A DNA stretch of 64,000 nt. It comes from Kordia periserrulae (GTDB taxonomy: Bacteria > Bacteroidota > Bacteroidia > Flavobacteriales > Flavobacteriaceae). Where the stretch lies: NCBI RefSeq assembly GCF_003054265.1, contig NZ_QBKT01000007.1, positions 62,001-126,000 on the forward strand, read 5' to 3'. Position numbers and translations under genes: made by a program. Below are positions 8,846 through 17,676 of this stretch, piece by piece. The notes beneath the pieces are model-generated. The model was not told where the DNA came from, did no database searches, and saw nothing but the letters and a program-made list of their open reading frames with translations. Position 1 is the stretch's first letter. Each line of letters opens with the position of its first letter.

Positions 8846-10486
8846 TTAATTGGTTTCTGGTATTGTGTAAAAAATTTCTAACTTTAATCTTTTGTCTTCT
8901 GGAACAGCAGGCGTACTTCCGTACAATACAGTTCCAAACGGATTCATGATAGAAACAATTGGGACAAATTCTTCTTCAGTACTGGCAGTCTCTATTTCTC
9001 CTGTAGCAATCACACGAATATCAGAAGAAGTAACCAATCCGAGTTTGACGTTTGTAGAATCTTTTCGCACCAAGTTATTGATGTGTTCTGTGATTCTGAT
9101 TTTATATCGCAAGGCTTCACCATCATCATCGCGTTCTAAAATGCCACCATGAACTGCTTTTGATAAAGCCGCAGATACTGGATTGACAGATTCGTCAATG
9201 AAATAATCAAATAGTGGCACATTATCGTCCATATTGTATAAGTAAATACGTTGTGGATCAACAGCATCTGCTACTTGTTCGTTGTTATTTACATAAAATA
9301 CCAAATTGGCATCGTTGATTAACCAACCATTTTCTCGTATTTCTTCTAATTGATCTGCCACACCATTTCCGTCAGTATCAGGTCCAAAAAGTTCAATAAT
9401 TGACATGGAACCTTCGCCGCCTTTTAAAAACAAATTATCATTACTTGCCGTCACATCCTGCGTAAATGTAGGCGTATTGAATGTATTTATAATGTTAGCG
9501 GATGATAAGCTTAGGTTAAATGATGATTTTTCCGTTTCAACAGTATCATCAGAACTATCTGTATTTCCCTGTGTGTCCACTTTTTGGTAGTTGTAATTGA
9601 TTTCGATAGTTGCGTTTTGAATATCTAAAACCATCAAGGCTTCTGCGCCTTCGGCAGTGATGTGAATCCCTCTAAACAAATCTTCCGCTCTGAACACATT
9701 GTTGTTTGACAATTTCACACTTCCTTCATTATCGATGATGCGTTGTTGAAAAAAGTCTGTATCTAATGGCACACGAATTCTAGGAGAAAGAGTTTCTTCT
9801 ATAATTGGATCTCCGTTTTCATCTAAGACTGCAGCTCCATTGACATCTGTTTGCTCTACTTCAATTTGTTCAAGATTGATTTCATACGCAGGATTTTCAT
9901 ACAGTGTTTGTCCAACACGCGTAGAAAAATCTTCATTAGAGAAATAAATTTGCGGTTCGCCATCTTCGTCAAAAGCTCTTAAAAAATAGGTGAGTTCTTG
10001 TACTTTTAAATTGAATGGCTGCGTCACATCTCCGAAAATAGAATCAACTTCTACTTCTATTTCACCATCATCATTGAGTGTATTTGTACTAAAGTATGGA
10101 ATATTTAGCCAAACTTCGGTTACGATTTCCATTTCTTCGAAGTCTGTTAAATCTTCATCTTCTTGCTCTTGAGTTTTGTCGCCAAAACGTGGATTTTCAG
10201 TTCCTGCTATCAAACTAGCTTGAATTGTTAATTCTGAAAACGTAGTTCCATATACAGGATCTACATTTTTACCTAGTTGATATACTGGCAATGCATTGCC
10301 TTGTACAGGCCCTAAGCGTTTGTTGTATGCAGTAACTTGTGTGTCTGCAAACAAATTTGTTGAAAAATTATTGTTTTCAATAACTTCGTCTCCAACCGTA
10401 CTAAAATCATCATCGCAAGCTATAAAGCCAAGTACCATTGAAAGCACTACCAAGCCACTTACGAGTGTCTTTTTAAATTTGTTCAT
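8846..10486 (-). CDS. DUF4270 family lipoprotein
   Basis: 546 aa. The signal peptide ends GFIAC with Cys at about residue 24, a plausible lipobox, followed by DDD; acidic residues after the Cys resemble the surface-export signal of Bacteroidota lipoproteins. The body resembles the DUF4270 family, which has no established biochemical role. It lies between the GT5-like gene (18-base gap) and glmS (22-base gap). From memory this neighbourhood is conserved in flavobacteria, hinting at a cell-surface glycan link, but that is inference. Confidence 0.85.
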   Translation of the reverse strand: MNKFKKTLVSGLVVLSMVLGFIACDDDFSTVGDEVIENNNFSTNLFADTQVTAYNKRLGPVQGNALPVYQLGKNVDPVYGTTFSELTIQASLIAGTENPRFGDKTQEQEDEDLTDFEEMEIVTEVWLNIPYFSTNTLNDDGEIEVEVDSIFGDVTQPFNLKVQELTYFLRAFDEDGEPQIYFSNEDFSTRVGQTLYENPAYEINLEQIEVEQTDVNGAAVLDENGDPIIEETLSPRIRVPLDTDFFQQRIIDNEGSVKLSNNNVFRAEDLFRGIHITAEGAEALMVLDIQNATIEINYNYQKVDTQGNTDSSDDTVETEKSSFNLSLSSANIINTFNTPTFTQDVTASNDNLFLKGGEGSMSIIELFGPDTDGNGVADQLEEIRENGWLINDANLVFYVNNNEQVADAVDPQRIYLYNMDDNVPLFDYFIDESVNPVSAALSKAVHGGILERDDDGEALRYKIRITEHINNLVRKDSTNVKLGLVTSSDIRVIATGEIETASTEEEFVPIVSIMNPFGTVLYGSTPAVPEDKRLKLEIFYTIPETN

Positions 10487-10504
10487 GAGTGTAATCTGTT
10501 AACC

Positions 10505-11314
10505 TTAATTTAAAACTTTTGTATTATAGAAATCTGTGTATGCATCTGCAAATTCTTCGCTGTTTTTATATTCAAGAACTGGCTTATCAAGCCCAGTGAG
10601 ATATTCTTGAACATCCGCAGGAATTTCTTCAGACGCAATAACTATGGCATCAGAATGATCCACAGCAACTTTGAGAAGGTTAGAGTAGTTTGGCTCGGCT
10701 AGTATTTCTACTGGACCATCACCAATATTATCGAATTTGATTTTGTTTAGCATTTCTTTGTCTAAAGTTCCTTCAAATTCTTGTTTGTACACTGAAGTAA
10801 CAATTTTACTATCAGTAAACAATGGTTCGTCTTTGTAATATTTACGTAAGTATAAAGGCAATAAAGAAGCCATCCAACCGTGAACGTGAATGATATCTGG
10901 TGCCCAATTTAGTTTTTTTACAGTTTCAATAACGCCTTTGGCAAAGAAAATAGCACGCTCATCATTGTCTGGAAACAAATTTCCGTCTTCATCAGTAAAT
11001 GTCGCTTTGCGCTTAAAGTATTCTTCATTGTCAATAAAATATACTTGTATTCTTTCTTTTGGGATGGAAGCTACTTTAATAATCAATGGCATATCCATAT
11101 CATTAATTACTAAATTCATTCCTGATAAACGAATTACTTCATGCAATTGGTGCCTTCTCTCATTAATATTTCCAAAACGCGGCATAAATATCCTAATTTG
11201 TCCACCTTTACTGTTGACCATTTTAGGAGCTTCGAACGACATGGATGAAATTTCCGTTTCTGGCAAATATGGTACAACTTCAGATGAAACGTATAAGACT
11301 CTTTTATTATTCAT
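10505..11314 (-). CDS. Short GT5 (glycogen/starch synthase N-terminal) domain protein
   Basis: 269 aa, matching only the N-terminal Rossmann half of glycogen synthases (usual length about 470-500 aa). The start VLYVSSEVVPYLPETEISS corresponds to the GlgA SEVAPFAKTGGL region, but the ADP-glucose-binding KTGGL is absent. The conserved IHVHGWMASLLPLYL segment is present. With no KTGGL and no C-terminal half it is unlikely to be a working glycogen synthase; a binding or regulatory role is more likely (inference). First gene of the minus-strand set with the DUF4270 gene and glmS, divergent from panC, with a TAATTTTG element at 11353-11360. Confidence 0.8.
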   Translation of the reverse strand: MNNKRVLYVSSEVVPYLPETEISSMSFEAPKMVNSKGGQIRIFMPRFGNINERRHQLHEVIRLSGMNLVINDMDMPLIIKVASIPKERIQVYFIDNEEYFKRKATFTDEDGNLFPDNDERAIFFAKGVIETVKKLNWAPDIIHVHGWMASLLPLYLRKYYKDEPLFTDSKIVTSVYKQEFEGTLDKEMLNKIKFDNIGDGPVEILAEPNYSNLLKVAVDHSDAIVIASEEIPADVQEYLTGLDKPVLEYKNSEEFADAYTDFYNTKVLN

Positions 11315-11352
11315 AAAAATACTTTTCCTTTAATAATTCGGTGTAAAACATG

Positions 11353-11360
11353 CAAAATTA
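11353..11360 (-). promoter_or_regulatory. Promoter -7 element of the GT5/DUF4270/glmS operon
   Basis: TAATTTTG on the minus strand matches the Bacteroidota TAnnTTTG element and lies about 40 bases before the ATG of the GT5-like gene. Confidence 0.55.
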
Positions 11361-11390
11361 CAAAAATTATGCAGATTAACAGTAATATAT

Positions 11391-11398
11391 TAAGTTTG
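11391..11398 (+). promoter_or_regulatory. Promoter -7 element of panC
   Basis: TAAGTTTG matches TAnnTTTG and lies 21 bases before the ATG at 11420. It rules out the upstream in-frame ATG at 11369, which would not be transcribed from it. Confidence 0.6.
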
Positions 11399-11419
11399 CA
11401 CGCTGTTAATTTTTTCCAA

Positions 11420-12268
11420 ATGACTATATTTTACACACAGAACACACTAAAAAACTTTGTTGAAGCGCAAAAATCAGCCAAAAAAACGATTGGCTTTGTC
11501 CCAACTATGGGCGCATTACACGAAGGGCACTTGTCTTTGGTACGAAACGCTATGACTGATACTGATATTGTATGTGTAAGTGTTTTTGTGAATCCGACAC
11601 AGTTTGACAATGCTACCGATTTGAAAAAATATCCGCGCACACTTGATGCCGACGTAGCACTTTTAAAAACCTTAGGAGGAAATATTTTTGTATACGCACC
11701 AAGTGTAGAAGATATTTATGATACTGATGTGCATGCCGAAAAATTTAGTTTTGACGGATTGGAATTTGAAATGGAAGGAAAATTTAGAACAGGACATTTT
11801 GATGGAGTTGGTACTATTGTAAAACGCTTGTTTGAAATTGTAACGCCAAATAAAGCCTATTTTGGAGAAAAAGACTTTCAGCAACTTATGATTATCAAGA
11901 AGCTGGTTTCTAAGTACAAATTACCTGTACAAATTGTAGGTTGCGACATTCATAGAGAAGCTTCTGGCTTGGCAATGAGTTCTCGAAATCAACGCTTGTC
12001 CAAAGAAGCACGAAAAGAGAGTGCTTTTATTTACAAAACACTTTTAGAAGCCAAGAAAAAGTTTGGCACAAAAAGTGCTATGCAAGTGAAGGAATGGGTT
12101 CAAAAACAGTTCAATAAGCATCCGTTACTAACGTTAGAATATGTTGAAATTGCCAATATCAAAAACTTGAAAACTGTCAAACGCAAATCTAAAAACCAAA
12201 CGTATCGCATCTTCATTGCAGCTTTTATTGAAAACATTCGACTAATAGACAATTTAGCATTGAATTAA
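11420..12268 (+). CDS. panC: Pantothenate synthetase (pantoate--beta-alanine ligase)
   Basis: 282 aa from the chosen ATG. It joins pantoate and beta-alanine with ATP to make pantothenate, in the CoA pathway. The nucleotidyl-transferase signature PTMGALHEGHLSLV (HxGH) is near residues 27-40, EGKFRTGHFDGV binds pantoate, and SSRNQRLS is the KMSKS-like loop. The frame is open from an ATG at 11369, but family proteins begin near MTIFYTQ and a TAAGTTTG promoter lies between the two ATGs. panD follows 27 bases downstream and supplies beta-alanine. Confidence 0.96.
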   Translation: MTIFYTQNTLKNFVEAQKSAKKTIGFVPTMGALHEGHLSLVRNAMTDTDIVCVSVFVNPTQFDNATDLKKYPRTLDADVALLKTLGGNIFVYAPSVEDIYDTDVHAEKFSFDGLEFEMEGKFRTGHFDGVGTIVKRLFEIVTPNKAYFGEKDFQQLMIIKKLVSKYKLPVQIVGCDIHREASGLAMSSRNQRLSKEARKESAFIYKTLLEAKKKFGTKSAMQVKEWVQKQFNKHPLLTLEYVEIANIKNLKTVKRKSKNQTYRIFIAAFIENIRLIDNLALN

Positions 12269-12283
12269 CAACTTTAAAATTAG

Positions 12284-12291
12284 TAACTTTG
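12284..12291 (+). promoter_or_regulatory. Promoter -7 element of panD
   Basis: TAACTTTG fits TAnnTTTG and ends only four bases before the panD ATG (12296). If used, transcription would begin at or next to the start codon, giving a leaderless or nearly leaderless mRNA. Confidence 0.5.
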
Positions 12292-12295
12292 CCCC

Positions 12296-12646
12296 ATGCA
12301 AGTACACGTAGTAAAATCAAAAATACATAGAGTAAAAGTCACAGGAGCTGATTTAAACTATATTGGAAGCATCACCATTGATGAAGACCTTATGGACGCT
12401 GCAAATATCATTCAAGGAGAAAAGGTTCAAATTGTAAACAATAACAATGGCGAACGACTTGAAACGTATGCTATTCCAGGCCCTAGAGGAAGTGGAGAAA
12501 TTACCCTAAATGGCGCTGCAGCGCGAAAAGTAGCCAAAGGAGACGTATTAATTTTAATCACGTACGCGATGATGGACATTGAAGAGGCAAAAAAGTTTAA
12601 ACCTGCATTGGTATTCCCTAACGAAGCCGACAACACACTTACCTAA
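12296..12646 (+). CDS. panD: Aspartate 1-decarboxylase precursor
   Basis: 116 aa. A pyruvoyl enzyme that makes beta-alanine from aspartate for pantothenate synthesis. The self-cleavage site is visible as Gly24-Ser25 in NYIGSITID; Ser25 becomes the pyruvoyl group. The N-terminus [20 protein letters not shown] matches the family, so the start is secure. It lies behind panC and may have its own promoter at 12284-12291. The stop codon is followed directly by the TTG start of the next gene. Confidence 0.96.
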   Translation: MQVHVVKSKIHRVKVTGADLNYIGSITIDEDLMDAANIIQGEKVQIVNNNNGERLETYAIPGPRGSGEITLNGAAARKVAKGDVLILITYAMMDIEEAKKFKPALVFPNEADNTLT

Positions 12647-13609
12647 TTGAAAATCAAAACATCTAAAATATTAAAATTTCTACTCCCATTGACTTTGGGA
12701 GTTTTTTTAGTTTGGTACTCTTTGTCCAAAACACCGCTAGAAAAACTGATTGAATATTTTAAACAGGCAGACTATACTTGGGTTATTTTAGGTGTTTTTT
12801 GTGGAATTTTAAGTCATTTATCACGTGCGTATCGTTGGCAATACATGTTACAACCAATGGGCTACAAACCCAAATATGCAAACAATGTGATGGCGGTTTT
12901 TGTGGCGTATTTGGCAAACTTAGGAATTCCCCGCTCAGGAGAAGCCTTGCGCGCACTGACGTTGACCAACTATGAAGATGTTCCGTTTGAAAAAGGTTTT
13001 GGAACTATTGTTGCCGAACGCATTGCCGATCTCATTATCATGTTTATCGTAATTGGAATTACATTATATCTTCAATTTGATTTCATTTGGGATTTGCTCA
13101 CTAAAAATCTCAACCCTACAAAACTTATCTTGCTCTTTGCTGTGATGATTCTTGGCGGAATTGGCTTGATTATTTTTATAAAAAAAGCAAAAAAAGGAAT
13201 CGCACTCAAAATAAAAAACTTCATTCTCGGTATCTACGAAGGTGCCACAAGCATTTTACGAATGAAGAATAAGTGGGGATTTATTTTGCACACACTCTTT
13301 ATTTGGGCAATGTATCTTTTAATGTTTTACCTCACCATTTTTTCGGTAGAAGAATTACATGGAAAAGTTCCGCTAGGTGCCATGTTGATTGCCTTTATTG
13401 CAGGAAGTTTTAGCATTGCTGCAAGTAATGGCGGTATTGGTTTTTATCCAGTTGCCGTTGCGGGCGCATTCTCTTTATTCAACTTGCCAGAAGATCCAAG
13501 CATGGCTTTCGGCTGGATTATGTGGGCATCGCAAACATTGATGATTGTAATTCTTGGCGGATTGTCTTTTCTGTACCTTCCTATTTTTAATCGCGAAAAA
13601 AATCTTTAA
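12647..13609 (+). CDS. Flippase-like / LPG-synthase-type integral membrane protein
   Basis: 320 aa with about eight hydrophobic helices. It resembles the lysylphosphatidylglycerol synthase transmembrane (YbhN, UPF0104) family, members of which act as lipid flippases or lack a known substrate. The catalytic C-terminal domain of MprF is absent. The start is a TTG immediately after the panD stop, giving MKIKTSKILKFLLPLTLGV, so translation is probably coupled to panD. Substrate unknown. Confidence 0.8.
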   Translation: MKIKTSKILKFLLPLTLGVFLVWYSLSKTPLEKLIEYFKQADYTWVILGVFCGILSHLSRAYRWQYMLQPMGYKPKYANNVMAVFVAYLANLGIPRSGEALRALTLTNYEDVPFEKGFGTIVAERIADLIIMFIVIGITLYLQFDFIWDLLTKNLNPTKLILLFAVMILGGIGLIIFIKKAKKGIALKIKNFILGIYEGATSILRMKNKWGFILHTLFIWAMYLLMFYLTIFSVEELHGKVPLGAMLIAFIAGSFSIAASNGGIGFYPVAVAGAFSLFNLPEDPSMAFGWIMWASQTLMIVILGGLSFLYLPIFNREKNL

Positions 13610-13638
13610 CTTGTACGCTAAATTAACCTATCTACCTC

Positions 13639-14787
13639 ATGAAAAACTATCTCATGCTACTCGTTGCGTTTCTAAGTTTTGCAACGGTGCAATCGCAAAC
13701 TACTGTTGAAAAAATAAAATCGGAAAAACTAAACGAAACCCGCGATATTCAATTATACATTCCAGAAGGCTATTCAGAAGATAAAGTATATCCCATTATT
13801 GTAGTGTTGGATGCGCATTATTTATTTGAAAGTGTTGTTGCCAATACGCGTTATTACAGCTATTGGGACGAAATGCCCGAATGTATTGTGGTAGGCATAA
13901 ATCAATACGAAAAAGAAAATCGCGCTAAAGAAGTTGCCTTTAATGACGCTAGTGGTTTGCCTGAAAAGAAAAGTGCTGACTTTTTTGAATTTATCGGAAT
14001 GGAATTGATTCCTTTTGTGGAAAAAAATTACAAAACCGCCAACTTCAAAATGATTATCGGACATGATGATACTGCCAATTTTGCGAATTATTACCTATTT
14101 AAAGAAGCACCACTGTTTGATGCGTACATCAATCTAAGTCCCTATTTTGCTCCAAAAATGGAAGATCGGATTGTAACACGATTGGAAGAGTTTGAAACCA
14201 AAAAATTCTACTATCTAGCAACAGCTGACGAAGACACTAGAAAAGAAGCGCAACGCGTGCGAGCGTTAAATGAATCGCTAAGTGCCTTAAAAAATGAAAA
14301 CATCTTTTATTATTATGACGATTTTACAGAAGCCAATCACAATTCGTTAGCGGTTCAAGCAATTCCAAGAGCCATGAGTAAAATATTTACCATGTATCGT
14401 CCTATCAGCGTTAAAGAATACAAGGAAAAAATAGTCACTCTCCAAACTTCACCGTATCTCTATTTGATAGACAAATACAAAACGATTGAAGAGCTTTTCG
14501 GTTTTGAAAAACGTGTTACGGTCAACGATTTTATGGCGATTTATGCTGCTGTTAGAAAAAATAAAAAAGATGAAGATTTAGAGCTGTTAGCCAAACTAGG
14601 TAAAAAAGAATATCCCGATACTGCGTTATTTCACTTTTTTATGGGCGAATTTTATGAAAAAACAGGAAAGCCTAAAAAAGCATTGCGCATGTATCAAAAT
14701 GGTTTTAGCATGAATCCGATTGACTTTATCACAAAAGATTTAATGCTCGACAAAGCAGACAAACTCAAACAAGATTTCGGCTGGTAA
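13639..14787 (+). CDS. Putative esterase-fold protein lacking the catalytic serine
   Basis: 382 aa with a Sec signal peptide (about 1-19, ending VQSQ). Residues 20-260 follow the putative-esterase alpha/beta-hydrolase fold (RDIQLYIPEGY, YPIIVVLDAHYLF). The nucleophile elbow, normally GHSxGG, reads G141-H142-D143-D144-T-A, so Ser is replaced by Asp; a histidine in ANHNSL is retained. The C-terminal 100 residues are helical and TPR-like (MGEFYEKTGKPKKALRMY). It lies between the flippase-like gene and radA (one-base gap). A non-hydrolytic, binding role is likely; hydrolysis with a different nucleophile is not excluded. Confidence 0.75.
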   Translation: MKNYLMLLVAFLSFATVQSQTTVEKIKSEKLNETRDIQLYIPEGYSEDKVYPIIVVLDAHYLFESVVANTRYYSYWDEMPECIVVGINQYEKENRAKEVAFNDASGLPEKKSADFFEFIGMELIPFVEKNYKTANFKMIIGHDDTANFANYYLFKEAPLFDAYINLSPYFAPKMEDRIVTRLEEFETKKFYYLATADEDTRKEAQRVRALNESLSALKNENIFYYYDDFTEANHNSLAVQAIPRAMSKIFTMYRPISVKEYKEKIVTLQTSPYLYLIDKYKTIEELFGFEKRVTVNDFMAIYAAVRKNKKDEDLELLAKLGKKEYPDTALFHFFMGEFYEKTGKPKKALRMYQNGFSMNPIDFITKDLMLDKADKLKQDFGW

Positions 14788-14788
14788 T

Positions 14789-16147
14789 ATGGCAAAAGTA
14801 AAAACGACTTTTTTCTGTCAAAACTGTGGTACGCAGTACGCAAAATGGCAAGGACAATGTTCTTCGTGCAAACAATGGAATACCATTGTAGAAGAAGTCA
14901 TTCAAAAAGAAGTAAAAGCCAATTGGCAACAACAAGAAAAAGGACGTACACGTGTTGCAAAACCTACATTGATACACGAAATAAGCTCCGCAACAGAAAA
15001 ACGCTTGCCCACTTCCGACCAAGAATTGGATAGAGTTTTGGGTGGTGGAATTGTTCCTGGCTCATTGATTTTACTAGGTGGCGAACCTGGTATTGGAAAA
15101 AGTACCTTGTTGCTTCAAATTTCGTTAAAATTACCCTATAAAACCTTGTATGTTTCGGGCGAGGAAAGTCAAAAACAAATCAAAATGCGCGCGGAACGCA
15201 TTAGTCAAAAAAACGCCAATTGTTTTGTACTGACAGAAACGAAAACACAAAATATCTTCAAGCAAATTTCAGAAGTCAAGCCAGACATTGTCGTGATTGA
15301 TTCCATCCAAACCTTGCACTCTGACTATATAGAATCGTCTGCAGGAAGCATTTCGCAAATTCGTGAATGCACTACGGAATTGATCAAATTTGCCAAAGAA
15401 AGTGGCATTCCTGTATTTTTAATTGGTCACATTACCAAAGATGGAAACATTGCAGGACCAAAGATTTTAGAACATATGGTAGACACGGTTTTACAGTTTG
15501 AAGGCGACCGAAATCACGTGTATCGTATTCTGCGTTCGCTGAAAAATCGCTTTGGTTCTACGTCTGAATTGGGCATTTACGAAATGTTATCCGATGGTTT
15601 GCGCGAAGTGCACAATCCGTCTGAAATCTTAATTTCCAAAAACGCCGATGAACTCAGCGGAACAGCCATTGCAGCAACGCTAGAAGGTGCACGACCGTTA
15701 ATGATAGAAATTCAAGCCTTAGTCAGCACTGCTGTGTACGGAACACCGCAGCGAAGCACTACAGGTTACAATGCAAAACGTTTGAATATGTTGTTGGCAG
15801 TGTTGGAAAAACGCGCAGGGTTTAAATTGGCAGCAAAAGACGTCTTTTTAAACATTACAGGCGGTATTAGCATTGACGACCCTGCCATTGACTTGGCAGT
15901 GATTGCAGCAATTTTGTCTAGCAATGAAGATGAAGAAATTTCAAAAACGAATTGTTTTGCTGCAGAAATTGGATTGGCAGGAGAAATTCGTCCCGTCAAC
16001 AGAATTGATCAACGTATTTTAGAAGCTGAAAAGTTAGGGTTTACTACTTTTTTCGCGTCCAAACACAATAAAATTTCTTTAAAAAATCCCAAAATCAAAA
16101 TCGTGTTGATTTCACGAATTGAAGAATTGGTTTCAGCGTTGTTTTAG
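14789..16147 (+). CDS. radA: DNA repair protein RadA (branch-migration ATPase)
   Basis: 452 aa, normal length. It processes recombination intermediates together with RecA. The N-terminal zinc finger CQNCGTQYAKWQGQCSSC, Walker A GGEPGIGKST, the RadA-specific KNRFGSTSE motif and a C-terminal Lon-like domain (TGGISIDDPAIDLAV) are all present. The ATG follows one base after the upstream stop, indicating one transcript with the esterase-like gene. Confidence 0.97.
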   Translation: MAKVKTTFFCQNCGTQYAKWQGQCSSCKQWNTIVEEVIQKEVKANWQQQEKGRTRVAKPTLIHEISSATEKRLPTSDQELDRVLGGGIVPGSLILLGGEPGIGKSTLLLQISLKLPYKTLYVSGEESQKQIKMRAERISQKNANCFVLTETKTQNIFKQISEVKPDIVVIDSIQTLHSDYIESSAGSISQIRECTTELIKFAKESGIPVFLIGHITKDGNIAGPKILEHMVDTVLQFEGDRNHVYRILRSLKNRFGSTSELGIYEMLSDGLREVHNPSEILISKNADELSGTAIAATLEGARPLMIEIQALVSTAVYGTPQRSTTGYNAKRLNMLLAVLEKRAGFKLAAKDVFLNITGGISIDDPAIDLAVIAAILSSNEDEEISKTNCFAAEIGLAGEIRPVNRIDQRILEAEKLGFTTFFASKHNKISLKNPKIKIVLISRIEELVSALF

Positions 16148-16359
16148 GAATTGAATGATTTAAGAATTTAAAAAACACGTCTACAACCGTCTATTCAAGT
16201 AGTTTTTCGCAATGGAATGACGAAAACGAGAATAGCTTTGAAATCCTAGCTGTTCTCGACACAAAACTCTTTCAGAATTTCACGAACTGACGCTTAGCAA
16301 AAGTCTATATTCCAAAAGCGTAAGCAATCTAGATCCTAGTAGCGAAGCGATCTAAGAAA

Positions 16360-17394
16360 CTACGACGCCGGATTCGGAATTTCGTTATGAATTTCGTTAA
16401 TCGCATCTAAAATTTCTTGTGACAACTCCACATCAATACTGGCAATGTTTTCTTTGAGTTGCTCCATTTTGGTTGCTCCAATGATATTTCCGGTAACAAA
16501 TGGTTGCTGATTAACAAATGCTAAGGACATTTGCGCCAAGCTCAGTCCATGCTTTTTTGCTAATTCTGCATACTTTTCGGTCGCTTTGGTTGCTTCTGCA
16601 CTGCTGTAACGTGCAAATCTTGGGAATAAGGTCAAACGTGCATCTTTAGGAGATTTTCCGCCTAAATATTTTCCAGATAACACACCAAATGCCATGGGCG
16701 AATAGGCTAACAAACCAACGCCTTCATGCATCGCAATTTCGGATAAACCTGAATCGAAACCTCTACACAATAACGAATACGCATTTTGAATCGTGACCAT
16801 ACGTGGCGCGCCTTTTTTAGCTTCTTCCAAATAACGCATGGTTCCCCAAGGTGTTTCATTGGAAATTCCTACTTGGCGAATTTTCCCTTCTTTGATTAAT
16901 TCGTCAAGCGTTGCTAAAATTTCGTGGAAATTGTATTCCCAAGCATCGTTCGGATTGTGTTGATAAATACGCTGCCCAAAGGTATTTGTGGTACGTTCTG
17001 GCCAATGCAATTGATATAAATCTATATAATCGGTTTGCAATCGCTTCAAGCTGTTTTCCACCGCATCTTTGATGGCCGATGGAGCAAAGCCATTGGTTCT
17101 GATATGTGCTGTGTAGTCGCCCGGACCTGCAATTTTAGTTGCCAACACCACTTTATCACGATTTCCTGTTTTTTTAAACCACGTTCCGATGATTCGTTCC
17201 GTTTCTGCGTAGGTTTCTGCGGTTGCAGGTACAGGATACAATTCGGCAGTATCAAAAAAGTTCACACCTTTTTCCAATGCGTAATCCATTTGCTCATGAC
17301 CTTCGGCTTCGGTATTTTGATTTCCCCAAGTCATGGTTCCTAAGCAAATTTTACTGACTTCAATATCGGTGTGTGGAATTTTAGAGTATTTCAT
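16360..17394 (-). CDS. Tas-type NADP(H)-dependent aldo-keto reductase
   Basis: 344 aa from the chosen ATG. It closely follows E. coli Tas in pattern: MKYSKIPHTDIEVSKICLGT at the start, NFFDTAELYPVPA with the catalytic Asp and Tyr, VVLATKIAGPG with the Lys, and YQLHWPER with the His. The substrate is unknown. The frame continues 65 codons upstream, but that extension reads a low-complexity Lys/Thr stretch and a dispersed palindrome (the CHIERSRD segment), so it is not coding. Confidence 0.92.
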   Translation of the reverse strand: MKYSKIPHTDIEVSKICLGTMTWGNQNTEAEGHEQMDYALEKGVNFFDTAELYPVPATAETYAETERIIGTWFKKTGNRDKVVLATKIAGPGDYTAHIRTNGFAPSAIKDAVENSLKRLQTDYIDLYQLHWPERTTNTFGQRIYQHNPNDAWEYNFHEILATLDELIKEGKIRQVGISNETPWGTMRYLEEAKKGAPRMVTIQNAYSLLCRGFDSGLSEIAMHEGVGLLAYSPMAFGVLSGKYLGGKSPKDARLTLFPRFARYSSAEATKATEKYAELAKKHGLSLAQMSLAFVNQQPFVTGNIIGATKMEQLKENIASIDVELSQEILDAINEIHNEIPNPAS

Positions 17395-17497
17395 AGTATG
17401 TTTTTTTTCTTTTTCGGTTTTTTTATTTGTTTTCTTTTTTGTTTGATGTCGCATTAAGGATGGAGCGGTTTGTTTGAGCTCTTTGTGAGATGCTGTA

Positions 17498-17520
17498 TCT
17501 CGACTGCGCTCGATATGACA
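17498..17520. repeat. Dispersed repeat family 2 (CTCGACTGCGCTCGA), copy 1
   Basis: Contains TCTCGACTGCGCTCGATATGACA, close to copies at 18531, 26881 and 34912. Lies between the aldo-keto reductase and exonuclease III genes. Probably a REP-like non-autonomous element. Confidence 0.6.
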
Positions 17521-17676
17521 ATCAAATGATAATCTCACAAAAGCGAGTAGCGAGAGCCTGACCTCCGATTTGTCGGAGGGAATGCCCAAACCTTATGGAC
17601 TATTATTTCATAATTTTTTTACTTTAGATTCCTGCCTTACTGAATCTAGTTCAGCACAAGTCACAGAAATGACAAA

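Noticed and set aside
11369-11419. Upstream ATG extension of panC
   Set aside because: A TAAGTTTG promoter lies inside the extension and family proteins start at the later ATG.
17395-17589. 65-codon N-terminal extension of the aldo-keto reductase
   Set aside because: Low-complexity Lys/Thr sequence and a dispersed repeat; the family start is at 17394.
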